DNA from: Oscillospiraceae bacterium
GTDB taxonomy: Bacteria; Bacillota; Clostridia; Oscillospirales; Ruminococcaceae
Reading direction: 5' to 3'
DNA length: 64,000 bases
Assembly: GCA_016288755.1 (NCBI GenBank)
Contig: JAEELE010000117.1
Span: forward strand, 1 to 64,000
Shown: in pieces, positions 6,948 to 15,232 of the stretch
How positions within the stretch are numbered: the first letter of the stretch is position 1
How the letters are laid out: each line of letters opens with the position of its first letter
Position numbers and translations under genes: made by a program
The notes under the pieces: model-generated
Databases searched by the model: none
The model's input: the letters and a program-made list of their open reading frames with translations, nothing else
What the model was told of the DNA's origin: nothing

Positions 6948-9824
6948 TCAGTCCAGAATGGTCAGCCCGGGGCTCTGTTTGAGCACCGAGTCGGCTGCGA
7001 CGATGCACACAGTGCCCTTCTCTGCGAATTCGTCCCAGATTCTGCACTGCTCCAGCAGCGCTTCGCGGGTGCAGCCCAGAAGGTCTCTGCGGAATCTGCG
7101 CAGCGTTTCGATCGTTCTGCCGGTGAAATAGAGCGTGTCGGCGAGTGCGCCCTCATCGCGCGGCGAGAGCAGCGGCTCCTCGTCGGCAACCGTCGAGATG
7201 ATGAATTTATCCAGCGGCTCGTCCGATTCGCAGAAGGCGCGGATGAAGCCGGAGAAGCCCCTGTTCGCTTCGAGCGATGCCTGCGGCGACGGGTCGCGGT
7301 AGGAATAGGTGAAGACGCTGCCGTCGGAGCGCACCGAGAAGCCTGTGCCGTAGGCGCCACCCTGCACGCGGACGACATTCCACAGATAGCTCAGCGAGAG
7401 GATCTTTGCGGCGACGCGCATCGTGCTGTCGTAGGCGTGACCGCCCTCGGGGAGCATCCAGCTCTGCACGGCAAAGCCGATCTGCGCCGGGATGGCATAG
7501 CCGACCTTTTCCGGATAGCGGATGCAGTATGAAGCCGCCTCGGGGACGGCTTTGCCCGCGGGGAATGCCCCGATCAGGCCGCTGAGGTCGGCTTCCTCGG
7601 CGGCGGTCAGGCTTACGGTCATGCGGGCGCGGCAGAGCGTCTCTTGCCGGATGCGCTCGAGCAGCGATGCAAATTCGTCATAGCGCTCGTCGAAGTCGCT
7701 GACCAGCGCGCGGATTTCCTTCACCATCGTCAGCCCGCTCAGTGCATCGCCGACGGTATTGAGCGCCGAGTAGCGCGACGACGCCACGGAAATGCCGAGT
7801 GCATGACCTGCGGCGATCCCGAACTGCTTGTTGCGCTCTTCGAGCTGGATCAGACGCTCGCGCAGCAGCTCCTTCTGGCGGAAATCGGTGCGGAACAGCA
7901 CCTCGCGGAGCAGTTCCTCTGCCTCGGCACGCTTTTCCTTCAGCACGGAGAGGCTGACAATGAGCATCGGCGTGCAGGTCCGCAGCTCGCCCTCCTTTGC
8001 GGAGACGGACACCGAAATCTCAAAGCGCCCGAAGGTGTTTTTCAGCTTCTGCTGGAGCTCCAGCGCGGCGTAATGCTCGGTCGAGAGCTTGCCGAAAAAG
8101 AGATTTGCCGTGCCGATCTGTGCCAGCTCCGGGAGTGTAAAGTCGGTCAGCCGGAAATAGAGCCGGATGTGCTGGATATTGCGGCAGGGCTGCCTGTGGA
8201 AGAGTAGCGTGACACCGTTGACCGTGCTGATCTCACTCCCGGCAAGATGCGGCTCGGGGCTGACCTCGGAGAGCGGCAGCACCGGCAGTGTCGCGAGCTG
8301 CTCGGGGGTATCGGGGGTCTGCTGCCATGCGAGGAGCTTTTCGTTCAGCGCGAGATTTTCGGCGCGGTCGGCATCGCTCCATGCGGCACCGATCTCCGCA
8401 AGGCGTGCGGCTTCGTCGGCGCGGAGCTCCTCGCCGTAGGTGTAGGAGGGCTTCAGTTCGAGAATCGCGGTGCCCTCCTCCTCGACATAGAGGCGGCGCA
8501 GCAGTGCTTCAAATTCGCCCGCAGCGATCATTTCGCGCACCCGGATGAAGCTGTCGCGGGTGAGCAGATGGGTCATCGGGTCGCCGCCGTGCAGCCATGT
8601 GAGCAGCGCATTGGTGCAGCGGTCGAGCGCCTGCGGCTCCTCGGGCTCAGAGAAGCGGAATTCGAGACGGTTCGCGGATGCCTCGAGCGCGGCGTGATCG
8701 AGCCCGCCGTCGGCAAGCGCTGCGGCGGTTCTGCGCACGAGTGCGAGCAGCTCTTCGGCACAGCCGTCCTTGATATTGCGGAAATCGAGCTCGAGATAGG
8801 GCTGTGCGACCGAAATCTCAAGGCTCGCGCTCATCTCCTGCGCCAGCCCGGAGGAGAGCACCGCGCGCTTGAGCGGGGTGTCGTTCGAGCCTGCGATCGC
8901 GTCGTTGAGGACATAGACCGCAAGGCAGGTGATGTGGTCACGCCATGAGCCGACGATCTTGCCGACGGACAGATAGCCCTTGTTTTCGATCGGCTCGTCC
9001 TTCGAGAGCTCGTAGGATGCCTGCGCGCGGGCGGAAACGGGCTTCTGCTCGGTGAGCTGCGGCAGGCTGTCCGATTTCTCAAACTGCGAGAGATATTCCG
9101 CGATCAGCGTCAGCGTCTCCTCCATCGGCACGGCGCCGTCGAGGAAAATGCGCGCGTTCGAGGGGTGATAGAACCGCCGGTAGGTCTCGCAGAACTGCTC
9201 ATAGGTCAGCGAGGGGATGACCGTCGGCTCGCCGCCGGAGTTGAAGCCGTAGCAGCTGTCGGGGAAGAGCATTTCGAGCACGCGCTGCTCGGCAATGCGG
9301 TCCGGACCGCTCATCGCGCCCTTCATCTCGTTGAAGACGACGCCCTTGTAGGTCAGTGTGCCGTTTTCATCCTGCTCGATGTGCCAGCCCTCCTGATAGA
9401 AGATGTTCGGGTCCGTGAGGATGCGCGGGGCAAAGACCGCATCGAGATAGACCTCGGTGAGGTTGAGAAAATCGCGTTTGTTGCGGCTGGAAACGGGATA
9501 GACCGTCTTGTCGGGATAGGTCATTGCGTTGAGGAAGGTGTTCATCGAGCTTTTGAGCAGCTCGACAAACGGCTCGCGCACCGGATATTTCGCCGAGCCG
9601 CAGAGCACGGAATGCTCGAGAATATGAAACACGCCGGTGCTGTCCTCGGGGAGGGTCCTGAAGGCGACTGCGAACAGCTTGTTCTCCTGTCCGTTGTCGA
9701 CCCAGCAGACGGGCGTGCCGGTTTTGTCGTAGATGAGCTCGACCAGTCTGCCGCCGAGCTCCTCCGAGCTGCGGATGCGGGTGACGGTAAAGCCGAGGAA
9801 GCTGTCGCCGGTTTTTGTGAACAT
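6948..9824 (-). CDS. M16C-family (presequence protease-like) zinc metalloprotease
   Basis: A 958-residue protein without signal peptide, the size of PreP/CYM1-type M16C peptidases. The inverted zinc motif HILEH (about residues 66-70) is followed by the distal zinc ligand segment in FNEMKGAM. VREPFVELLKSSMNTFLNAMTYPDKT is typical of the M16C N-terminal domain. The C-terminal half shows the non-catalytic M16 repeat (VQGGAYGTGFSVRSDG). Such enzymes degrade short unstructured peptides inside a closed chamber. Start at 9824 is supported by AAAGGAGCG. It leads an operon with an unknown gene, rimM and trmD, an unusual companion for tRNA and ribosome maturation genes. Confidence 0.88.
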   Translation of the reverse strand: MFTKTGDSFLGFTVTRIRSSEELGGRLVELIYDKTGTPVCWVDNGQENKLFAVAFRTLPEDSTGVFHILEHSVLCGSAKYPVREPFVELLKSSMNTFLNAMTYPDKTVYPVSSRNKRDFLNLTEVYLDAVFAPRILTDPNIFYQEGWHIEQDENGTLTYKGVVFNEMKGAMSGPDRIAEQRVLEMLFPDSCYGFNSGGEPTVIPSLTYEQFCETYRRFYHPSNARIFLDGAVPMEETLTLIAEYLSQFEKSDSLPQLTEQKPVSARAQASYELSKDEPIENKGYLSVGKIVGSWRDHITCLAVYVLNDAIAGSNDTPLKRAVLSSGLAQEMSASLEISVAQPYLELDFRNIKDGCAEELLALVRRTAAALADGGLDHAALEASANRLEFRFSEPEEPQALDRCTNALLTWLHGGDPMTHLLTRDSFIRVREMIAAGEFEALLRRLYVEEEGTAILELKPSYTYGEELRADEAARLAEIGAAWSDADRAENLALNEKLLAWQQTPDTPEQLATLPVLPLSEVSPEPHLAGSEISTVNGVTLLFHRQPCRNIQHIRLYFRLTDFTLPELAQIGTANLFFGKLSTEHYAALELQQKLKNTFGRFEISVSVSAKEGELRTCTPMLIVSLSVLKEKRAEAEELLREVLFRTDFRQKELLRERLIQLEERNKQFGIAAGHALGISVASSRYSALNTVGDALSGLTMVKEIRALVSDFDERYDEFASLLERIRQETLCRARMTVSLTAAEEADLSGLIGAFPAGKAVPEAASYCIRYPEKVGYAIPAQIGFAVQSWMLPEGGHAYDSTMRVAAKILSLSYLWNVVRVQGGAYGTGFSVRSDGSVFTYSYRDPSPQASLEANRGFSGFIRAFCESDEPLDKFIISTVADEEPLLSPRDEGALADTLYFTGRTIETLRRFRRDLLGCTREALLEQCRIWDEFAEKGTVCIVAADSVLKQSPGLTILD

Positions 9825-9864
9825 TGTGCATCGCTCCTTTTTTCATTGATACGGGAATACTCCT

Positions 9865-9893
9865 ATTGTACCATAATTGCGGCAAAAATGCAA
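9865..9893 (-). promoter_or_regulatory. promoter of the M16 protease-rimM-trmD operon
   Basis: Minus strand TTGCAT (9893-9888) and TACAAT (9870-9865) with a 17-bp spacer, about 40 bp before the start codon. Confidence 0.65.
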
Positions 9894-9965
9894 GGCTCTG
9901 AACGGTCGGCGGCAGCTTTGGCAGCATCCACAAAAAGGAGATACTATATTTATGCAATTTGCGAA

Positions 9966-9993
9966 TTGATTTTTGCGGGGGGGGCAGTATAAT
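9966..9993 (+). promoter_or_regulatory. probable promoter of the dockerin gene at 10101
   Basis: TTGATT (9966-9971) and TATAAT (9988-9993) with a 16-bp spacer that contains a run of eight G. It leaves a leader of about 100 nt. Confidence 0.5.
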
Positions 9994-10100
9994 AAAAATG
10001 GAAGGGAAGGTGATTCCGATGAATTGAATCGGATAACACACCCATTGATGCTGTTCTACTTAAATAACCCTAAGGTGACACAGGATTTGGAGGCGATAAC

Positions 10101-11615
10101 ATGAAAAGACTCAAGAGAGCACTATCACTCGTACTTTCGTTAGTGATTGCGGGCGGTGTCGGTCTCACGGGGAGGACCGGTGTGAAGGCGGCCTCGCAGA
10201 ATATCACGGCGGATGATATCGTGCGGCAAATAAGCACAAAGAAACCGGATGTGTATGACGAAATCGGCAAGACGGAGTATGCGGTACCGCACCTTGCGTT
10301 TTACTGGAAAGGCGAGGGCGCTCCGGAAAATGCTGAGATTGGCGGGCATACACTGACACTGATTGCAGATCGTGGAATTTACTATGAACCGTACCAAGTA
10401 CAGTCCATTGCAGACGCCGCGGAACACCTTTCAGCGTGGATGCCCTATACCAACTCGAGCTATATCGTGCAGGATGAACTGACACAAAGCGGTATCTGGA
10501 TTGTCAGCGGTGCGAATGAACCGGAATTTGCCGCAGCACTTCTTGCCGACCCACGCATTGATATTTGTGGGATACTCTATACCACAATACTGGAGGAGTA
10601 TCACTGGGACGTGGATGAAAACGGAAATGAGTATCCGTTCATTCTTGAAGATTTGGACGGTCTGCATTATTCGCTGGAGCTTGTGCCGCTGAAACACTTT
10701 GACACCCTCCCCGACAACATGCTGAACGTATACGAATACGCGGAGTCAAAGGGGCTGCATCTGATCGACACGACCGGATTCTACAGCAGAGAGATCACGG
10801 CTGTGCCGGATCACGCGAAATTTGAGGGGTACATCACAGGCTACAGGGACGGCTTTTTGGAGCAGTTCAATGCCGGTGAGACGGTATCGCTCTGTATCTG
10901 TACCGCATTCAGCCATGTGCGGCTGAATCTGAAGCCGGCTGCCGATGACCTCGCGCCGCTGGATGCGCTGCTCGGCGCATTCGCCGACGAAAACAGCGCC
11001 GTGACCTACGGGCGCGTGGACTGGGCAGGCTTTGCGGCGGTCATGGATTACGGGCTGCAAAAGGACACCGCTGACCGTGTGTGTGCACTGCTCGCGGAAA
11101 ATCCCGCGGCTGCGGCATGTGTGCAAAGCATCGAATACACGCCGGTTTTCCTCACCGGAAAGCCGTCTGCGCCGATGTCCGGCGAAATCCGCTTCATGCT
11201 CTCAAATGCACAGCTTGCGGAGGCTGAAACGCTGACGCTGCCCGCGCCGTGGCATCTCGACGGCAGAGGTTTTGCAGCTGACCGCGAGATCGGCGCATCC
11301 GATCTGGAAGCACTGTTCGCGGCAGTGGAGCAGGCATTCCCCGGCACAGTCCTGAAACCCTCCCCGCTTGACGGCGCCCCGGTGATTTATGCAGACAAGG
11401 AGACCGTCTGGCGCGCGCCCGGCAACGGCGACCTCACCGGCGACGGCGAAACGAACATCGGCGATGCGGTGGCGCTCGCCCGCTTCAACGCCGAGGATTC
11501 CGGGCTTGACGTCTCCGCACTCAACATGGACGAAGCCGACCTCAATGCCGACGGCACGGTCGATCTGCTCGATCTGGCGGCGCTGCTGAGAGCACTCACA
11601 GACCCTGCAAATTGA
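10101..11615 (+). CDS. secreted dockerin protein with unknown N-terminal module
   Basis: A 504-residue protein. Residues 1-31 form a signal peptide (two Lys/Arg, hydrophobic core, VKAAS cleavage region). Residues about 35-425 match no family I can name; they contain two repeated halves of ITADD/ADREIGASDLEAL-like helical segments and no obvious catalytic motif. The C-terminus (about 442-500) is a type I dockerin: GDLTGDGETNIGDAVALARF and ADLNADGTVDLLDLAALLRAL, two calcium-loop/helix repeats. It should be exported and attached to a cellulosomal scaffoldin. It has its own promoter and terminator and a TTTGGAGG ribosome binding site. Codon use at the 5' end is less GC-rich than in neighbouring housekeeping genes. 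Confidence 0.8.
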   Translation: MKRLKRALSLVLSLVIAGGVGLTGRTGVKAASQNITADDIVRQISTKKPDVYDEIGKTEYAVPHLAFYWKGEGAPENAEIGGHTLTLIADRGIYYEPYQVQSIADAAEHLSAWMPYTNSSYIVQDELTQSGIWIVSGANEPEFAAALLADPRIDICGILYTTILEEYHWDVDENGNEYPFILEDLDGLHYSLELVPLKHFDTLPDNMLNVYEYAESKGLHLIDTTGFYSREITAVPDHAKFEGYITGYRDGFLEQFNAGETVSLCICTAFSHVRLNLKPAADDLAPLDALLGAFADENSAVTYGRVDWAGFAAVMDYGLQKDTADRVCALLAENPAAAACVQSIEYTPVFLTGKPSAPMSGEIRFMLSNAQLAEAETLTLPAPWHLDGRGFAADREIGASDLEALFAAVEQAFPGTVLKPSPLDGAPVIYADKETVWRAPGNGDLTGDGETNIGDAVALARFNAEDSGLDVSALNMDEADLNADGTVDLLDLAALLRALTDPAN

Positions 11616-11622
11616 ATGAAAA

Positions 11623-11661
11623 CCGCCGCTCCTGCGTTTGCACAGGGGCGGCGGTCATATT
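11623..11661 (+). terminator. rho-independent terminator of the dockerin gene
   Basis: CCGCCGCTCCTG / CAGGGGCGGCGG stem followed by a weak T-rich tail, 8 bp after the stop. Confidence 0.65.
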
Positions 11662-11764
11662 TATCGTGCGGCAAAATGAAATCCCTTCGGGGTGAAATTG
11701 CTTCGCAGTGAAATCGTGCCTTCGGCATTCGGTGAAATAAAACCCGCCTTCGGCGGATTTTATT
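11662..11764. repeat. array of short palindromes in TGAAAT frames
   Basis: Consecutive mini-hairpins separated by TGAAAT: AATCCCTTCGGGGT, TTGCTTCGCAG, CGTGCCTTCGGCATTCG, CCCGCCTTCGGCGG. Such (G)AAAT-flanked TTCG-loop palindromes recur in intergenic regions of gut Clostridia (general recollection). Noncoding. Confidence 0.6.
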
Positions 11765-11800
11765 GAAAAAGACCTGATGCAAAGCATCAGGTCTTTTTCA
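11765..11800 (-). terminator. bidirectional terminator after tRNA-Pro
   Basis: AAAAAGACCTGATGC-AAA-GCATCAGGTCTTTTT, a near-perfect palindrome with A/T tracts on both sides, directly after the 3' end of the minus-strand tRNA. Confidence 0.85.
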
Positions 11801-11801
11801 G

Positions 11802-11875
11802 TCGAGGCGACAGGATTTGAACCTGCGGCCTCTGCGTCCCGAACGCAGCGCTCTACCAAACTGAGCCACGCCTCG
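11802..11875 (-). tRNA. tRNA-Pro (anticodon CGG)
   Basis: The minus strand folds as a complete cloverleaf: 7-bp acceptor CGAGGCG/CGCCTCG, D arm GTGGCTCAGTTTGGTAGAGC, anticodon arm CTGCG-TTCGGGA-CGCAG with CGG at positions 34-36, and T arm GCAGG-TTCAAAT-CCTGT. The discriminator is A and CCA is not encoded, consistent with the cca gene at 26105. It reads CCG codons. Confidence 0.95.
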
Positions 11876-11908
11876 ATTTTTTGACAGCATTTTTTCGGCT
11901 GCCTATGT

Positions 11909-11937
11909 ATTATATCACAAAGAACCGAAAATGTCAA
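11909..11937 (-). promoter_or_regulatory. sigma-A promoter of tRNA-Pro
   Basis: Minus strand TTGACA (11937-11932) and TATAAT (11914-11909), 17-bp spacer, both perfect; about 34 bp before the tRNA. Confidence 0.85.
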
Positions 11938-11987
11938 GGGGGAAATTTCGCAAATTGCAAAAATTATCGAAAATCACAATTTGCCCC

Positions 11988-12016
11988 TTGAAATTTCGGC
12001 GGGAATGTGGTATAAT
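11988..12016 (+). promoter_or_regulatory. sigma-A promoter of the SRP RNA
   Basis: TTGAAA (11988-11993) and TATAAT (12011-12016) with a 17-bp spacer, about 30 bp before the RNA's first stem. It is divergent from the tRNA-Pro promoter. Confidence 0.85.
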
Positions 12017-12044
12017 GTAAAAGTCGTTAGACGAATCATCTGGA

Positions 12045-12175
12045 AATTCCGGATTATAGGTGTGCGGGCCCTGTGCAGCAAAGCACCGTGAACCATGTCA
12101 GGCGGGGAACCGAGCAGCATTAAGCGGATCGCTTGGCGTGCCGCAGTCAGCCTGCACACCTATGCTCCGGAATTA
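12045..12175 (+). ncRNA. ffs: signal recognition particle RNA (small bacterial 4.5S type)
   Basis: The ends ATTCCGG/CCGGAAT and AGGTGTGC/GCACACCT close a long hairpin. Its apical part carries the conserved Ffh-binding signature: ATGTCAGG, GGGGAACCGAGCAGCATTAAG (symmetric and asymmetric internal loops). The RNA scaffolds Ffh for co-translational targeting. At about 115-130 nt it is the short form without the Alu domain found in Bacillus scRNA. Position upstream of dnaX-ybaB-recR matches other Firmicutes. Exact ends are approximate. Confidence 0.92.
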
Positions 12176-12229
12176 TCTGTAACTGCCCGTTTTTTGACGG
12201 AATGACATGTGCCATGCAGGAGAACACAA

Positions 12230-13156
12230 ATGTGGGATCGGATCCGACGGCTGCTCTCGCAGCTCAAGGCGGCAGCCTCCTTTGCACTGCTCCCCGCCGC
12301 CGCACTCGATATCATCTGGTTGACCCTCTGCGCGCTGCACGGCGGTCAGCCTCTGCTGCTGCACGGCAGCAATCCGGCACTATGCTATCTCATCGGCTTT
12401 CTCGTGATCTATCTTGCCGTGCTGACGGTCACGGCGCTGCTGCGGCGTCACCGGCTGATGCGTGCCTTCTCGCGGCTGGACGCTGAGCTGATCGGCAAGG
12501 CGTTCGGCGGCTTTTCCAGGCGGGACCGGCTGTTCAGCCGCGCCATCGGGTGCTGTGCCGCGAACGACTGGCAGACCGCACTGGACATTCTGCTGCAGGT
12601 CGCCGACTTTGAGATGACGCGCGAGGAGACCGGCGTCTGTGCCTTTTACACCGGGCGCTGCTATCAGCTGCTCAACGAGCCGCAGACGGCGGCTTATCAT
12701 TTTCAGCGAGCGCGGGAGAACGGCTTCTCGACGGCACATGCGCTGCTCTTTGAGGCGCGCAGCTGCGAGAAGGCGGGCAATTTCGACCGCGCCTTTACCC
12801 TGTTCATCCAGCTTCTGGAGCTGCCCGCGCCGGAGAGCTTCGATTTTCTCTACACCGACATCGGCTTTGTGTTCATCCGGCAGAATGACCCCCGACAGGC
12901 TGCGGAGTGGTTCCGCAAGTCGATCGAAAAGGGTCAGTGCTTTGCCTATGCGCTCAGCGGCATGGCAATGGCAGCGCTGCTTTCGGGGCATTACCGCCGC
13001 GCGATGCAGTTCCGCACGCAGGCGCTGCTCAATCAGGTCGACAATCCCGAGCAGTTTCAGGTGATGTTTGACACCACCCGCGATGCGCTGATGGCGCAGC
13101 ATCCCGACTGGGACTGGTCCGTGCCGGAGACACCGCCGGAGCCGGAGGAGACATAG
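12230..13156 (+). CDS. TPR-repeat membrane protein
   Basis: A 308-residue protein. Two hydrophobic segments lie near the N-terminus (about 15-38 and 50-70), then a cytoplasmic-looking helical region with tetratricopeptide-like repeats (about 105-280; for example FYTGRCYQLLNEPQTAAYHFQRA and GFVFIRQNDPRQAAEWFRKSIE). The C-terminus is Pro/Glu-rich. Start at 12230 with CAGGAGA upstream. It sits between the SRP RNA and dnaX, in an otherwise conserved block; whether it shares the SRP RNA promoter is unclear. Function unknown; TPRs usually mediate protein contacts. Confidence 0.7.
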   Translation: MWDRIRRLLSQLKAAASFALLPAAALDIIWLTLCALHGGQPLLLHGSNPALCYLIGFLVIYLAVLTVTALLRRHRLMRAFSRLDAELIGKAFGGFSRRDRLFSRAIGCCAANDWQTALDILLQVADFEMTREETGVCAFYTGRCYQLLNEPQTAAYHFQRARENGFSTAHALLFEARSCEKAGNFDRAFTLFIQLLELPAPESFDFLYTDIGFVFIRQNDPRQAAEWFRKSIEKGQCFAYALSGMAMAALLSGHYRRAMQFRTQALLNQVDNPEQFQVMFDTTRDALMAQHPDWDWSVPETPPEPEET

Positions 13157-13199
13157 CCCGATCCGTCGGAGATAAACCGAAAAAGGAGCGTGACGTTTC

Positions 13200-14801
13200 A
13201 TGCCTGTTTATGAGGCGCTGTACCGCAAATGGCGGCCGCAGTCATTCGATGACATTGTCGCGCAGCCGCATATCACCAGAACACTGAAAAACCAGATCAT
13301 GCGCGAAAAATCGGCGCATGCCTATCTGTTCACCGGTTCGCGCGGCACGGGCAAGACCACCTGTGCGCGCATCTTTGCGAAGGCAGTCAACTGCCTGCAC
13401 CCGAAGGACGGCAATCCCTGCCTCGAATGCGAGATCTGCCGCGATGCCGAGGCCGGCACGCTGACCGATCTGATCGAGATCGACGGCGCCTCGAACAACG
13501 GCGTCGACGAGGTGCGCAATCTGCGCGAAAACGCAGCCTTCATGCCGGTGCGCTGCAAATTCAAGGTCTACATCATCGACGAGGTGCACATGATGTCGGC
13601 GGGGGCGTTCAACGCGCTGCTCAAAATGATTGAGGAGCCGCCCGCATATGTCAAATTCGTCTTTGCGACCACCGAGATTCACAAGGTGCCCGCGACGATC
13701 CTGTCGCGCTGCCAGCGGTTCGATTTCCGGCGCATCCTGCCGGCGGATATCGCGGGGCGCATCCGGTTTATCGCGGAGCACGAGGATTTTTCGGTCACCG
13801 AGGAGGCGGCACACCGCATCGCCATGCTCTCCGACGGCGGCATGCGCGACGCGCTCAGTCTGCTCGACCAGTGCGCCGCAGTCTCCGATCAGATCGACAT
13901 TGAGACGGTCGAGGAGGCGGTCGGCGTCGCGGGAACGGAATCGGTGTTTGCCGTGCTGAATGCCGTCGCGCAGCAGGATGTCTCGGCGGCGCTGCACCGT
14001 ATCGACCTGCTCTACCGGCAGTCGAAGGACATGACCCGCTTTGCGGACGAGATCTCCCAGCAGCTGCGCAGCCTGATGCTGCTGAAAACAGCCCCGGACG
14101 ATCCCGGTCTGATCGGGTGCATGCCCGCGGAGCTCGAGCAGCTACAGGCACTCTCGCAGAAAATGACCCTCGGGGCGGTGCTGGAGGCGCTGAGCACGGT
14201 GCGCCAGTGCTGCGACCGCATGACCAGAGCCGGCAACAAGCGCATGGAGCTCGAAATGACGCTGATCCGCCTCTGCACGCCTGCCGCACAGACGCAGGTG
14301 CCGGGCGGCGATATCCGGGCGCTGCAGGACCGTCTCACGGAGCTGGAGGAGCAGCTCTCCCAGCTGCGGACAAGCGGTGTGCCGGTCGGGACACCGCCTG
14401 CGCCCCAGAAGCCCAAAAAGGACGTGCTTGCGCAGAATTTACAGGTGCAGGGCAAGCCGGACACCACACAGTATACCCCGGTGAAGAACTGGGCTGCGGT
14501 GCTCGAGCGCTTCGACGAGGTCAACCCCTCGGTGTCGGGGCTGCTGCAGGGCTCGGCTGCCTATGTGATCGAGGAGAAGAACATTCTGCTGATGATCGTG
14601 CGCAACCGGCTTTTCAGAAAGGTGTTTTCGCAGCAGGATGTCATCACGCTCGGCGCAGCAGCCGCGGAGGTGCTCGGCAAACGCTATGCCATCCGCTATA
14701 AATGCGTCGAATCCGAGGAGGACAAGACCCAGCCCGCCGACGTGCTGCTTGCGCGCGCCAGAGCGCAGGGCATTGCGGTCGATGAGGGCAGCCAGCCGTA
14801 A
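13200..14801 (+). CDS. dnaX: DNA polymerase III subunit gamma/tau
   Basis: A 533-residue clamp-loader ATPase. It has an N-terminal YEALYRKWRPQSFDDIVAQ start, Walker A GSRGTGKTT (about 46-54), a zinc module with four Cys (CLECEIC region), Walker B IIDEVHM, and an SRC sensor/arginine-finger region typical of DnaX. Domain III follows to about residue 370; the tail is Pro/Lys linker plus a short tau-like domain. It loads the beta clamp and organises the replisome. Start at 13200 with AAAGGAG. It is followed by ybaB and recR in the same direction, the classical order. Confidence 0.97.
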   Translation: MPVYEALYRKWRPQSFDDIVAQPHITRTLKNQIMREKSAHAYLFTGSRGTGKTTCARIFAKAVNCLHPKDGNPCLECEICRDAEAGTLTDLIEIDGASNNGVDEVRNLRENAAFMPVRCKFKVYIIDEVHMMSAGAFNALLKMIEEPPAYVKFVFATTEIHKVPATILSRCQRFDFRRILPADIAGRIRFIAEHEDFSVTEEAAHRIAMLSDGGMRDALSLLDQCAAVSDQIDIETVEEAVGVAGTESVFAVLNAVAQQDVSAALHRIDLLYRQSKDMTRFADEISQQLRSLMLLKTAPDDPGLIGCMPAELEQLQALSQKMTLGAVLEALSTVRQCCDRMTRAGNKRMELEMTLIRLCTPAAQTQVPGGDIRALQDRLTELEEQLSQLRTSGVPVGTPPAPQKPKKDVLAQNLQVQGKPDTTQYTPVKNWAAVLERFDEVNPSVSGLLQGSAAYVIEEKNILLMIVRNRLFRKVFSQQDVITLGAAAAEVLGKRYAIRYKCVESEEDKTQPADVLLARARAQGIAVDEGSQP

Positions 14802-14881
14802 CCGTTTGAAAGCTGTGTGTCAGCTTATCATAAATCGCCGCAGATGCGGCAAATTCATTTGATATGTAAGGAGAAACCGAT

Positions 14882-15229
14882 ATGAAATCCAGAGTTCCGA
14901 AGCAGTTTCAGGGCGGCGGTCAGGACATGAACGCCATGATCCATCAGGCAAAGAAGATGCAGGATCAGATCACGGTCCTGCAGGAGGAGATCGAGCAGCG
15001 CACCTTTACCGCAGCGGCGGGCGGCGGCGCAGTCACCGTGACCGTGACCGGCAAGAAGACCCTGCAGTCGATCGAGCTGAAGCCCGAGGTCGTCGATCCC
15101 GAGGATATCGAGATGCTGCAGGACCTGATCATCAGCGCGGTGAACGAGGCGATCAATCAGGTCGAGGAGACCACCGAGCACGAGATGAGCAAGATCACCG
15201 GCGGTGTGGCGCTTCCGGGTCTGTTCTGA
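14882..15229 (+). CDS. YbaB/EbfC nucleoid-associated protein
   Basis: A 115-residue protein: a coiled-coil-prone helix (MIHQAKKMQDQITVLQEEIEQRTF) followed by the compact beta domain with GGGAVTVTVTGKKTLQSIELKPEVVDPEDIEMLQDLI, diagnostic of the YbaB/EbfC family. Members form tweezer-like dimers that bind DNA and coat the nucleoid. AAGGAG ribosome binding site; 3 bp gap to recR, with which it is nearly always co-transcribed. Confidence 0.95.
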   Translation: MKSRVPKQFQGGGQDMNAMIHQAKKMQDQITVLQEEIEQRTFTAAAGGGAVTVTVTGKKTLQSIELKPEVVDPEDIEMLQDLIISAVNEAINQVEETTEHEMSKITGGVALPGLF

Positions 15230-15232
15230 TCC

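Noticed and set aside
9966..9993. G-quadruplex regulatory element in the G8 run
   Set aside because: Only one G tract is present; no four-tract arrangement, so it was kept only as part of the promoter spacer.
14400..14440. Possible programmed frameshift site in dnaX (AAAAAG run)
   Set aside because: The run is short, lacks a proper X XXY YYZ slippery heptamer context and no stimulatory stem or SD element is evident.
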